Of a stretch of 64,000 nt of DNA, positions 9,367-18,830 are shown one piece after another. The position numbers and the translations under genes were made by a program. Position 1 is the first letter of the stretch; each line of letters opens with the position of its first letter. The stretch spans positions 36,750 through 100,749 of the forward strand of contig PAZC01000014.1 of the NCBI GenBank assembly GCA_002716045.1, given 5' to 3'. The stretch is from Opitutia bacterium (GTDB lineage: Bacteria > Verrucomicrobiota > Verrucomicrobiia > Opitutales > Seribacteraceae). A model generated the notes under the pieces. The model saw nothing but the letters and a program-made list of their open reading frames with translations. It was not told where the DNA came from and searched no databases.

Positions 9367-12300
9367 CTAGGTTTTGCGCTCGCCACCGAGCAAGCGGTAA
9401 GCTGCCGGCGTGAGGACAAGTGACAGGAAAGTGGAGCTAACCAAGCCACCGATTATCACGATGCTCATGGGTTGGAGTATTTCTTTGCCCGAAGCACCCC
9501 CGGCGAAAGCCAAGGGAACAAGAGCAAAGGCTGCGGTGAGAGCAGTCATGAGGATAGGCGCAACTCTCTCAGCGGTTCCTCGCAGGATCAACTCGTTGCC
9601 AAAAGGCATGCCATCTTCGTGGGCAAGGCTTTGATAGCGGGTTAACAACATAATGACGTTACGGGCCGCAATGCCCGCAACCGCTATGAGGCCAACCAAG
9701 GTGGCGATCGACGCGTCCTGTCCCGAAAACCAGGCCGCTAAAATGCCTCCTGATAACGCAGCAGGCACACTGAGCAGAGATTGCAAGACCAAGAGGCCGT
9801 TACGAAAATGCAAGCTAAGGGCACCGACCACGACGAGGAAAACCAAGCCAGCCATTAGCAACATGTCGCGGGTAGCCTTTTGGCGACTCTCGTATTGGCC
9901 TTCGAAATGAACGGAATAACCATCGGGCAGGTCTAGTTCTTGACGAAGAAGGCTCTCCGCTTCTTCCGTTGCCGATGAGACGTCACGTCCCGAAACATTA
10001 GCGGAAACAACAACCCGGCGACGGCCATTCTCACGTGAAACCAAACCGGGTCCAAGGGTTTCTCGAATGGTAGCCACGGAGGAAAGTGGAACAGGAGGCA
10101 AACCCTCCGCCCTGACAAGTGTACGCCCGAGAGCGCTCAAATCGTTCCGGACTTCCGGATGAAAGCGTACCACGACGTCGCGAGACAGCAGATTATCCAA
10201 GACCTCACCGGCCTTGACCCCGCCGAAACCAGCATGGGCAAGGTGATTGACGTCTGCCACTTGCAAGCCATGGACACGCAAACGATCAGGGTCCGGAAGA
10301 ATTTGAACCTGCGGAACGAGGGTTTGGCTTTCGACTCGGACGTCGACAAGCCCATGCGTTTGCTTGAGCAATTCAGCGGCTTGCTCGGCGATGCGTTGAA
10401 GCTCGAAAAGATCATCGCCGAAAATCTTGACTGCGACAGGCGCTTCCACTCCAGACAACATATGGTCAATGCGATGTCCAATTGGTCGTCCCACGTCTAA
10501 CGCAACTCCAGGAAGTTGGCCCACTCGATTGCGAATTTCAGAGAGAACCTCGGCTTGAGGCCGCCCCTCATCATGAAACTCGACGTCCAATTCGCTTACA
10601 CTTACTGGCATGACATGTTCGTCATCCTCCGCCCGACCCGTACGAACGCCAACGGATTTCACTTCGGGCGATTTACGAACCAATGCCTCGGCCACGCGTC
10701 CGATTTCACGAGAGGCATCCAGTGAGGTACCTGGCGGCGCAGTCACCGAGATCATGGCGCTGCCTTCATTGAAGCCGGGCAAAAAGGAACGACCCATGGT
10801 TGGGAAAAGACTGAAGGCAGACAAGACGAGAAGCATAGAGGCAAAGCAAACGGCGGCAGGCCACCGCAAGGCGGGACCAAAAAGAAATTTCCTAGCCACG
10901 AAAGCTGACTTTGCAGCGGTCCAAGGCTCGCATCCCATGGCCTTGCCTTTGCGGGCAATCAGGAGCCGACATAATGCGGGTCCAAGGGTAATGGCGACAA
11001 GGAAGCTGGCTAGCATCGAAACAACAGTTGCCTCCGCCAAGGGACGAAACAATTGACCCTCCATTCCACCAAGCCCGAAAAGGGGAGCGAAAGTCGCAAC
11101 GATAATGACAGTGGCCTGTACGATAGCTCCCCTTACCTCACCAGTCGACTTGATGATGATCTCGGTAGCAGGAGCGGGATTGGATCGGAGATCGTTTTCC
11201 CGAAGACGGCGATAAACGTTCTCAACCAATACAATGGCGTCATCCACCACCATCCCCGCGGCAACCGCGAGACCACCCAAAGTCATGACGTTTACGCTGC
11301 CACCCGTGAAACGGAGATAGAGAAGGGTCAGCAGAAAGGAAAGCGGAATGGCCACCAAGGCGATGAGCGTAGTGCGCAATCGAAGCAAAAAGAGAAAAAG
11401 AATGATGGCCACCATGATGGATCCATCGCGCAACGCATCCACTACGTTGGAAACGGCATGGTCCACGAAATCAGCTTGGCGAAACAATATTCGAGTCGAA
11501 ACGTCCGATGGAAGCGAGAGTGCATGCAAGCTCTTTTCCACCTGACTGGTCACCTCGCGCACGTCGGCGTCGGGTTGCTTTTGTACCCCTAGGATCACGG
11601 CGCGGCGACTCTCGATTGTGGCATCCCCTCGCATCGGTCGTGGCGCCATCACCACTTCAGCCACGTCGCGAATGAGGATTGGGCGTTTGTCGACCATTTT
11701 GATGACGGTATTCTCAAAGTCAGACAAGGCCGAACTCCTGCCGATGGCCCGCAACATTCTTTCGGATGAATCGTTCTCCAGAAAGCCCCCGACCTCGTTG
11801 CCTTGAGCCATGCCAGATGCTTCGATCAATTCGTTTAAAGTAACGCCATAGGCCAGCATCCGGTCAGGCAAGGCATGGATCCGATATTCGGCCAAACCGC
11901 CGCCCATGGCGAGTACTTGAGCAACTCCAGGCAAAGCCTGCAGGGGTCGAACGAGATCTCGTTCAGCCAAGGTTCGCAGTTCCAAGGGAGAACGTTCGGG
12001 ATCATTCGAAGTGAGGCCCAAGAGCATGATTTCACCAAGCAAAGAAGTGATGGGGCCCATTTGAGCGGACACACCCTGAGGCATTTCTTCCTCGACCGAA
12101 CGCAAACGTTCCTGGACGAGTTGGCGTGCCCGATAAGGATCTTCTCCCCAGCCGAACTCTACGAAGATCAAGCCAAGTCCGGCGGTTGACTCGGTCCTTA
12201 CCCGTTGCGTACCCGAGGTACCGCGGACCGAATTCTCAATCGGCAGGACAACCAAGGTTTCGACCTCTTCCGGAGCCATGCCCGGAGCCTCCGCCATGAT

Positions 12301-12450
12301 GGTGACGGTGGTTCGAGTCAACTCCGGCAATACTTGGGCCGGCATGCGAAAAGCCTCCAGAATACCCCATGCGGCAAGGGCAATAGTCACCGCTGACACT
12401 GCCAACGGGTTTCGTGTACAATAGCCTACCAATCCCCCGAGAAAGTTCAT
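9367..12450 (-). CDS. HME-type RND efflux permease (CzcA/CusA family)
   Basis: RND signature regions (MPAQVLPELTRTTVTIMAEAPGMAPEEVETLVVLPIEN; GPITSLLGEI; GMVVDDAIVLVENVYRRL). Start at MNFLGG (12450) overlaps the upstream stop (ATGA). Confidence 0.92.
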   Translation of the reverse strand: MNFLGGLVGYCTRNPLAVSAVTIALAAWGILEAFRMPAQVLPELTRTTVTIMAEAPGMAPEEVETLVVLPIENSVRGTSGTQRVRTESTAGLGLIFVEFGWGEDPYRARQLVQERLRSVEEEMPQGVSAQMGPITSLLGEIMLLGLTSNDPERSPLELRTLAERDLVRPLQALPGVAQVLAMGGGLAEYRIHALPDRMLAYGVTLNELIEASGMAQGNEVGGFLENDSSERMLRAIGRSSALSDFENTVIKMVDKRPILIRDVAEVVMAPRPMRGDATIESRRAVILGVQKQPDADVREVTSQVEKSLHALSLPSDVSTRILFRQADFVDHAVSNVVDALRDGSIMVAIILFLFLLRLRTTLIALVAIPLSFLLTLLYLRFTGGSVNVMTLGGLAVAAGMVVDDAIVLVENVYRRLRENDLRSNPAPATEIIIKSTGEVRGAIVQATVIIVATFAPLFGLGGMEGQLFRPLAEATVVSMLASFLVAITLGPALCRLLIARKGKAMGCEPWTAAKSAFVARKFLFGPALRWPAAVCFASMLLVLSAFSLFPTMGRSFLPGFNEGSAMISVTAPPGTSLDASREIGRVAEALVRKSPEVKSVGVRTGRAEDDEHVMPVSVSELDVEFHDEGRPQAEVLSEIRNRVGQLPGVALDVGRPIGHRIDHMLSGVEAPVAVKIFGDDLFELQRIAEQAAELLKQTHGLVDVRVESQTLVPQVQILPDPDRLRVHGLQVADVNHLAHAGFGGVKAGEVLDNLLSRDVVVRFHPEVRNDLSALGRTLVRAEGLPPVPLSSVATIRETLGPGLVSRENGRRRVVVSANVSGRDVSSATEEAESLLRQELDLPDGYSVHFEGQYESRQKATRDMLLMAGLVFLVVVGALSLHFRNGLLVLQSLLSVPAALSGGILAAWFSGQDASIATLVGLIAVAGIAARNVIMLLTRYQSLAHEDGMPFGNELILRGTAERVAPILMTALTAAFALVPLAFAGGASGKEILQPMSIVIIGGLVSSTFLSLVLTPAAYRLLGGERKT

Positions 12451-13583
12451 CACGGCCCTTCTGTTTTCTTCCGCTTGCCCCGACAAGCTCGCAGCAAGAA
12501 GACATTCAACAAGATGGAGAGGCCCAATGCGCCCGCCAACCATGACAGTAGGTAAAGATTCCATTGGATGGGCTGAGCTTCCTTGGCTCCATCATGACCA
12601 TGGGCATGTCCGTGACCGTCATGTCCGCCATGATCATGTCCATGAGAATTCGTCGGGGCGTCACCACCGGCACTCAAACCGAGAAGATGGGCATTCACGG
12701 AAACCACACGGTTACCAAGTTTCAAGCCACTCAAGATTTCAACGCGATTCAATCCCTTGAGACCCGTCTTGACGGTGGCTCTTCGATATCGCGTTCCTTC
12801 CTTGTTTCTGGCAACGTATACATAAGGGGTTGCGGTGGTACCAAGCAGGGCGCTTGAGGGAATCACCATGCTGGCATTGACCTCAGTGGTGACCACCCGG
12901 AAATCAGCCAACATGCCGGGCTTCAAGAGATGCTTGGGGTTAGCCACACGAAACCAAGCGGGCAACGATCCGTTCGCAGCGTTCACCTCTCCACCGAATC
13001 GCTCCAAGACACCCGCAAAAGATATCTCAGGATAAGCTTCCGCTCGAATCCTAGCTTTTGCCGCGGGAGGGATTTCGCCAAGCAGGCTTTCAAATACTTC
13101 AGCCCGCGCAAATACCTCGTCCAGGTCAGCCAGCTCGATCAAGGTTTGCCCAGCATCCACACCTTGGCCCTTGGTCACCGAGACCTTGGTCACGACACCC
13201 GCGAAGGGAGCCCGCAAAGAAAGCTTGGGTGGCGGGTTGCCGGGTAAAAGTGTCTCGATCTCAACGAGCACGTCATCTGCGTTCACGGATTGTCCCTCGA
13301 CAACGGACAATGCAGTCACCCTGCCCGCAACGCGTCCTGACACAAAGAAATGCTTTTGGGGAATAGGTTCCACCCGACCCACCAAAGACAATGTTTTAGG
13401 GATCAGGGCGGAGCCAACCTCAACGGTTTCAAGTTCTAAGACATCGCGAAGTTCGGCTGAGATCTGCACGATGTCAGAGGAATAAGAGGGGGACCCGAGC
13501 AACATGCCCATGACAACCATCAGAGATTTTCTGAAGGGCATTCTGTAGAGCCTCAATGCAATTGCAGGAAATGCATAGTTCAT
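12450..13583 (-). CDS. RND periplasmic adaptor (CzcB/CusB family) with His-rich C-terminal segment
   Basis: ORF 12450..13598; GGAGG precedes internal ATG at 13583 (MNYAFPAIALRLY). Barrel-sandwich/lipoyl-like halves plus SHGHDHGGHDGHGHAHGHDG. Confidence 0.9.
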   Translation of the reverse strand: MNYAFPAIALRLYRMPFRKSLMVVMGMLLGSPSYSSDIVQISAELRDVLELETVEVGSALIPKTLSLVGRVEPIPQKHFFVSGRVAGRVTALSVVEGQSVNADDVLVEIETLLPGNPPPKLSLRAPFAGVVTKVSVTKGQGVDAGQTLIELADLDEVFARAEVFESLLGEIPPAAKARIRAEAYPEISFAGVLERFGGEVNAANGSLPAWFRVANPKHLLKPGMLADFRVVTTEVNASMVIPSSALLGTTATPYVYVARNKEGTRYRRATVKTGLKGLNRVEILSGLKLGNRVVSVNAHLLGLSAGGDAPTNSHGHDHGGHDGHGHAHGHDGAKEAQPIQWNLYLLSWLAGALGLSILLNVFLLRACRGKRKKTEGP

Positions 13584-13594
13584 AAGGCCTCCTC

Positions 13595-14848
13595 TCATCC
13601 GCCCAAAGCCATACGAAGACGCATGGCGGCCAAGTGATATTCAAGCAAGAGATTGAGATATTCCCCCTTCAGACCGAGGGTTTCCTCGCGCACTTGCAGA
13701 GCTTGCTGTAGACTGATTTGCCCTTGAGAAAAAGCTTTCAGGGCATCCTTTCCATTGACCTCGGCCAAGGGGGACAAGATTTCTCGGAAATTGCTCAGGC
13801 GCTGGAACAGAATTCTTTCGCGTTGGGCGGCTGTTCGCACCTCGATGGCGATGGACTCGGCTAGTATGTCACGGCGCAGGGAAGCGGCTCCCAGTCGGGC
13901 CTTGGCTTCACGCTCCTCCCCTTGGCGGCGTCCCCACCAAGGCAATTCAATCGAAATGCCTATGCCATGGAACTTTTCCCGCTCGAGACCGCCGGGCGAA
14001 TCTATTTCACGGGCATGCTCCACAAAGCCTTCGAGGCGCCACCTACCCCAGCGATCCGCTTTCTTTTTATGCAAGCGAGCGGAGGCTCGTTGCTGTTCTC
14101 CAGCAAGGAGAGCCAAGTCAGGTCTTTGGGTCCTCCAATTCGAAATATCATTTGGAACAGCAGGTCGTTCTTCAGGAAAAGTCAGGGTTCCCTCGAGAAC
14201 GAGTTCATCGTCAGGTTTTGTCCGAAGAATAATACCTGCCTGAGCCAGCAATTCATTAAGTTCTTGTTCATTGGCTGCCAGTTTCTCCTTGGCCGAAAGT
14301 GATTTCAACTTGGTTTGCCCGACATCTATTCCCGAAGCTTCCCCACGGCCCTCGGCTGAGGCTACGAAAGTTGCCAGTTCACTCGCCAGTTCACTCGCCT
14401 CCCGGGCAAAGCTCAAGCGCTCACGAGCAGCGAGCACCTGAAGGAAAAGGCCCTTTGCGCGAAAAGTAGCTTGTCTCGTTGCTTCCCTAAGCGACGCGTT
14501 GGCCAAGGTGGTTTCAGCATTGGCAATTTCCCGCAAGGCTCTTTTTTGACCCGGGAGACGAATGGTTTGAGAAAGGCTGAAGCCGACCGCTCTCTCCCCT
14601 TGGTCATTGCCCAAGGCATCGGTGCCATAGGACAGTGACGCCTCAGGATCCGGAGCCGCTAATGCAATTGTCTTTCGCGCTTCGGCAGCATCCTTTCCAA
14701 AGACGGATTGACCTACTCGAAGGTCTTTGGTCACGGCCCGCTCGAGAAACGAATCCAATGTGAAGTGCAAGACATCTCCCAAGACAAATTGTCCTGGGAG
14801 AGACATGGTAAACAATATAAGTAAGGTAAAATAAGAAACTGACTTCAT
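13595..14848 (-). CDS. Outer-membrane efflux protein (TolC/CzcC family)
   Basis: Signal peptide, coiled-coil OEP organisation, first gene of overlapping CzcCBA-type order. Confidence 0.87.
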   Translation of the reverse strand: MKSVSYFTLLILFTMSLPGQFVLGDVLHFTLDSFLERAVTKDLRVGQSVFGKDAAEARKTIALAAPDPEASLSYGTDALGNDQGERAVGFSLSQTIRLPGQKRALREIANAETTLANASLREATRQATFRAKGLFLQVLAARERLSFAREASELASELATFVASAEGRGEASGIDVGQTKLKSLSAKEKLAANEQELNELLAQAGIILRTKPDDELVLEGTLTFPEERPAVPNDISNWRTQRPDLALLAGEQQRASARLHKKKADRWGRWRLEGFVEHAREIDSPGGLEREKFHGIGISIELPWWGRRQGEEREAKARLGAASLRRDILAESIAIEVRTAAQRERILFQRLSNFREILSPLAEVNGKDALKAFSQGQISLQQALQVREETLGLKGEYLNLLLEYHLAAMRLRMALGG

Positions 14849-14948
14849 CGAATTGATTCCTCCATGTGTAACGCGTGGATGACCGGAACAATCCGGCCAA
14901 GGCAGGTGAACTCGCGGGCGTCCTGACTAGAAAGGACGCAGGAAGAAA

Positions 14949-15356
14949 TCAGAGTCGCAGAACGACAGTGGAAAGAGCCATCTTCTTGGAAATGGTGGAC
15001 CTGCCCAAACGAGGAATCTCACTTGGGTCCCACACAACTTGGCGGGACGAGGTAAGGCTAGAAACTAAACCAGAAAACAAGGTGGCAAGCACTTGGGGTT
15101 GCCCCTTGATCAAGGCAAGGCGCTGAACCGGTAGATTCAAGGGTTCGTCGATCATGAAATCAAAGTGCGAGTGATTATGCGATTGCTCGCACGGAGATGG
15201 ATTCGGTTGCTCGCCTGAATGAGAATGTTCGCCACAGTGATTGGCATGGGAATGGCCGATCTCAAAGTGAAAATGCCCGGCCTCGCCGATGCAGGCTTGT
15301 AACCCCCGCATCCCGCCGATCAAGAGTAATCCAATCATCAAGAGACGAATCATCAT
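14949..15356 (-). CDS. Small exported His-rich protein of metal-efflux locus
   Basis: MMIRLLMIGLLLIGGMRGLQACIGEAGHFHFEIGHSHANHCGEHSHSGEQPNPSPCEQSHNHSHFDF; upstream of and codirectional with the czcCBA-type genes. Confidence 0.7.
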   Translation of the reverse strand: MMIRLLMIGLLLIGGMRGLQACIGEAGHFHFEIGHSHANHCGEHSHSGEQPNPSPCEQSHNHSHFDFMIDEPLNLPVQRLALIKGQPQVLATLFSGLVSSLTSSRQVVWDPSEIPRLGRSTISKKMALSTVVLRL

Positions 15357-15454
15357 CGTACAAAAAGCTTACCAAAAAGCTCTTTATAGTCAATAAGCTA
15401 AGATCATGCCAAACGACAGGGCGATTTAACCCAATCCCCCTTAAAACAAGCCAT

Positions 15455-15491
15455 TTGCAAGGGTATTTTTAAATTTGCAAATCAGTTGCAA
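15455..15491. promoter_or_regulatory. Cluster of three TTGCAA hexamers in divergent promoter (putative operator)
   Basis: TTGCAA at 15455, 15475 and 15486 (spacing 20 and 11 bp) between the divergent His-rich/czcCBA and MerC-like genes; a fourth copy at 15553 just inside the MerC-like ORF. Confidence 0.35.
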
Positions 15492-15546
15492 AAAGAGAAG
15501 GAACCCGTAATTTGTTTACTTTTCACATTCTCAAATATCCCCATTC

Positions 15547-16038
15547 ATGAAATTGCAAAAGGCTTCAACGCAAATAGTTGGCAACACCACCTCGAAATGG
15601 CAGTTTGCCTTGGATGGCGTAGCGATGTCATTAGCCGGCATCTGTGGAATCCATTGCCTCTTGATGCCGGTTTTATTGATTACCTTTCCTCTACTCGGCA
15701 GTAGCTTTTTCAGCCATGGGGCCTTTCACCTATGGATGTTGGCAGCGGTTCTACCCACCACCGGTTTGGCAATTCTTCTGGGATGCAGGAAGCACAAGGA
15801 TTTCTTGGTTTTCCTTCTTTCCATATGTGGCTTCGCTTTGCTCTGCTTTGCGGCATTCGGTCATGGACACGACCACACACACGGTGCGACCGCAACTGGT
15901 CAATGGCTTTCGCATGAAAACATCCTGACCAGTCTCGGTGGCTTGATAATGGTATCCGGGCACATGAGAAACTTTTTGCTCTGCCGAAAGGCAAACAAAT
16001 CAGGTGCAGACGAATCGTCCTGTGCCTGCGGTCATTAA
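15547..16038 (+). CDS. MerC-domain-like membrane protein
   Basis: WQFALDGVAMSLAGICGIHCLLMPVLLITFPLLGSS, several hydrophobic segments, GHGHDHTHG loop, Cys/His tail ESSCACGH. Confidence 0.8.
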   Translation: MKLQKASTQIVGNTTSKWQFALDGVAMSLAGICGIHCLLMPVLLITFPLLGSSFFSHGAFHLWMLAAVLPTTGLAILLGCRKHKDFLVFLLSICGFALLCFAAFGHGHDHTHGATATGQWLSHENILTSLGGLIMVSGHMRNFLLCRKANKSGADESSCACGH

Positions 16039-16253
16039 AGGAGATAGAAACCCTCCGGGACAAGGCCTCCCCGAGAAAAACTCGCGCACTTCAAGTCGGA
16101 TGAACTTGCCTTCGGAGCAATCCCCTATCATGTTTTTCGAACAATTCCGTCTAGTAATGGGTTGTCAAAAACTACCTAAATAGTCACTTTTATTAGGGTG
16201 TCCCTTTAGAGAAATCCCCTCCGTCTTCTAGTTAAAAAATATCCCAAAACGTC

Positions 16254-16487
16254 ATGTTAAAGCCACAAGAGGTCCTGGACCGATATTACTTGGAAACCCG
16301 GTGCATGCTACTGGAGACAGCAGCTGTGCTGGATCGTTACGACGCCGCGGTAGAGCGCGAAGGATCTGCTGCCGCGGACGAACTCAAGCTCGACGTTTTG
16401 CACAAGGCACTGCATGTGCTTGCGGAACCTAAATCGAGCGAGAGGGCGGAGGAATTGCTGAATCTCTTCACGGAAGTACCCACCTGA
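16254..16487 (+). CDS. Small conserved-looking helical protein, probable partner of the downstream TatD-family gene
   Basis: 77-aa ORF 15 bp upstream of and codirectional with the hydrolase; VLDRYYLETRCMLLETAAVLDRYDAA...RAEELLNLFTE. Confidence 0.65.
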   Translation: MLKPQEVLDRYYLETRCMLLETAAVLDRYDAAVEREGSAAADELKLDVLHKALHVLAEPKSSERAEELLNLFTEVPT

Positions 16488-16502
16488 TACCACCTTTTCG
16501 CC

Positions 16503-17330
16503 ATGCAGATCATTCAACCACACTATCACGCCATTGCGCGCACTGCCCAAGATTACGAGCGCATGGCAATGTCCGGCGTCGTGTGCGTGGTCGAGCCCGC
16601 CTTTTGGGCAGGCTTTGACCGCGACTACCCGGAAACCTTCATCGACTACTTCAAGCAAATCAGCGAATTCGAGCCCACCCGGGCCGCGCAATTCGGGATT
16701 CGTCACTTTTGCTGGGTGGCTGTGAACCCAAAAGAAGCGGAAAACAAGGAACTGACTCAAGAAGTACTCAAGAAGATGCCAGATTTCTTTGCCAAAGACA
16801 CTTGTCTGGGCGTCGGGGAAACCGGGTTGCACAAGTCGACCAAGAACGAAATGGACGCATTGCAAGCCCACGTGGAATTGGCCATGGAGCATGGTCAGTT
16901 GGTACTCATCCACACACCCCATCTGTCCGACAAGGCGCATGGCACGAAAATGGTGCTGGAAGTATTGGATGGATTGGATGTCGATCGAAGCCGCATTTGG
17001 ATTGATCACGTCGAGGAACAAACCATCCGCCCCGTGCTCGATGCCGGATACTGGGCGGGCATGACGCTTTACCCGATCACAAAGTGCTCCCCGCGACGGG
17101 CCATTGATATTCTGGAGAAGTACGGACGGGAAAGGCTTTTGGTCAATTCTTCGGCCGACTGGGGGCCTAGCGATCCTTTCACTTTGCAGGAGTCGATCGT
17201 GGAATTCCGCAGCCGCGGACACGACCTGCAGGAAGCCATCGAGATCTTTCACAACAACCCTTGCCGCTTCCTAGGGCAAAACCCCAAGTTCGACATTAAG
17301 CCGATCAAGGTGGAAACCTTGGATGATTGA
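16503..17330 (+). CDS. TatD-family metal-dependent hydrolase, EboB-like
   Basis: HYH near the N-terminus, GVVCVVEPAFWAGF, FGIRHFCWVAVNPKEA, GVGETGL, LIHTPHLSDKAHGTKMVLEVL, LVNSSADWGPSDP. Confidence 0.83.
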   Translation: MQIIQPHYHAIARTAQDYERMAMSGVVCVVEPAFWAGFDRDYPETFIDYFKQISEFEPTRAAQFGIRHFCWVAVNPKEAENKELTQEVLKKMPDFFAKDTCLGVGETGLHKSTKNEMDALQAHVELAMEHGQLVLIHTPHLSDKAHGTKMVLEVLDGLDVDRSRIWIDHVEEQTIRPVLDAGYWAGMTLYPITKCSPRRAIDILEKYGRERLLVNSSADWGPSDPFTLQESIVEFRSRGHDLQEAIEIFHNNPCRFLGQNPKFDIKPIKVETLDD

Positions 17331-17345
17331 GCCTTGGGACCGAGC

Positions 17346-18746
17346 TCAAAGCTTGGTTAACTCGTACCCGTCGGCTTGGTCGCGCATTTCCCAACCGGCT
17401 TGACCAAGCTCGTCTCGCAATCGATCGGCCTCGGCCCAGTCCTTGCCGACACGGGCGGCGGCTCGTTGCTCAGCCAGGGCCTTGATCGTTTCCGGCACCT
17501 CCTGGGACTCTGCTTCCGATTGCGGCAAGTCGAGTCCAAAGGCCTTCAGGACATTATGAAAGCCTGTGGCAAGGGAAGCCATTTCCTCGGAGCTGAGCTT
17601 TCCTGTTTTCAAGTCAGATGAAGCCTCTTGCGTGATACTATGCAACAAGCCGAGAGCCTTGGGTGTGTTCAAGTCGTCGAGCAAAGCATCCAAGACTGGC
17701 TCAAACAAAAAGAATCCGGAGTCTGAGTCCACCTCAACCGGCAACAGTTCGGCAAATTGGCCGAGGCGGCGGCGGGCAGATCGACAGGCATTTAAACTGT
17801 CCTTGGTGAAATTGAGCGGTTGGCGATAATGTCCGGCCAACAAGGCATATCGCAGGTCATTGGGCTCGAAACCCCAGGACTCGACGTCGTCCACGGTGTA
17901 GAGGTTGCCGATGGACTTACTCATCTTTTCGCCTTCCACCTTTAGATGCGCGACATGAAACCAATGACGTGCAAAGGTCTTGCCAGTAGCGCCTTCGCTT
18001 TGGGCTATCTCGTTTTCGTGATGAGGAAAAATCAAATCGACCCCGCCTGAATGCATGTCGAAGGATTCGCCCAAATACTTCATGCTCATGGCGCTGCACT
18101 CGATGTGCCAACCGGGACGCCCACGACCCCATGGACTGTCCCAGGCATTGTCACCATCTTCTTCCCTCCAAATTTTCCAGAGGGCGAAGTCACTGGCGTT
18201 TTCCTTGTCATACTCATCGGAGGTGTTAAGTCGACGATCCGCATTGTGGCGAACGTCATCCTTGTTGAGATGGCAAAGCTTCCCATATTCCTCGAAGGCC
18301 GAGATGCGATAATAGATCGATCCATTCTCACTTTGGTAAGCAAGGCCCTTTTCCATTAATTGTCCGATGAGTTCGATTTGCTCCGGAACATGGGCAATTG
18401 CGGAAGGTTCTTGATGCGGAGGCAAGATGGCCAATGACTCGCAATCGGCGTGCAGCAACCGGGTCCAATATTCAGTGAACTCCTCCAAGCTTTGACCGGC
18501 TTCCATCGATCCGCGAATGGTCTTGTCATCAACGTTGGTGACGTTGCGGACATGTTGGGTCTTCATTCCAGCCGCCTCCACCACGCGCCGAAAAACATCC
18601 TGCATGACGAAGGTACGAAAATTACCAACGTGCGCCCGCCCGTAAACAGTTGGCCCACAGCAATAGAAACGCAGGCATTCGCCATCCATCGGATCGAGGC
18701 TCTCGATCGTTCGGGTCAGCGTGTTGTACAAATTGATTGGGCGCAT
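17346..18746 (-). CDS. cysS: Cysteinyl-tRNA synthetase
   Basis: CGPTVYGRAHVGNFRTFVMQDV, MHSGGVDLIFPHHENEIAQSEGATG, KMSKSIGN; start MRPINLYNTLTR at 18746. Confidence 0.96.
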   Translation of the reverse strand: MRPINLYNTLTRTIESLDPMDGECLRFYCCGPTVYGRAHVGNFRTFVMQDVFRRVVEAAGMKTQHVRNVTNVDDKTIRGSMEAGQSLEEFTEYWTRLLHADCESLAILPPHQEPSAIAHVPEQIELIGQLMEKGLAYQSENGSIYYRISAFEEYGKLCHLNKDDVRHNADRRLNTSDEYDKENASDFALWKIWREEDGDNAWDSPWGRGRPGWHIECSAMSMKYLGESFDMHSGGVDLIFPHHENEIAQSEGATGKTFARHWFHVAHLKVEGEKMSKSIGNLYTVDDVESWGFEPNDLRYALLAGHYRQPLNFTKDSLNACRSARRRLGQFAELLPVEVDSDSGFFLFEPVLDALLDDLNTPKALGLLHSITQEASSDLKTGKLSSEEMASLATGFHNVLKAFGLDLPQSEAESQEVPETIKALAEQRAAARVGKDWAEADRLRDELGQAGWEMRDQADGYELTKL

Positions 18747-18830
18747 GATATCACTTACAAGAGTCGCAAGCCAATGCGAGCAGGGAGAAAAGTCGAGCGT
18801 TTCCAACAAGAAGGATAAACGGCAGAAAGA

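Noticed and set aside
14875-15126. 83-aa plus-strand ORF in the czcC / His-rich gap
   Set aside because: Mostly antisense to the His-rich protein; no motif or codon-usage support.
16308-17252. 314-aa minus-strand ORF opposite the TatD-family gene
   Set aside because: The plus strand encodes a clear TatD/EboB-like protein plus most of the 77-aa ORF; the antisense ORF has no recognisable motif.
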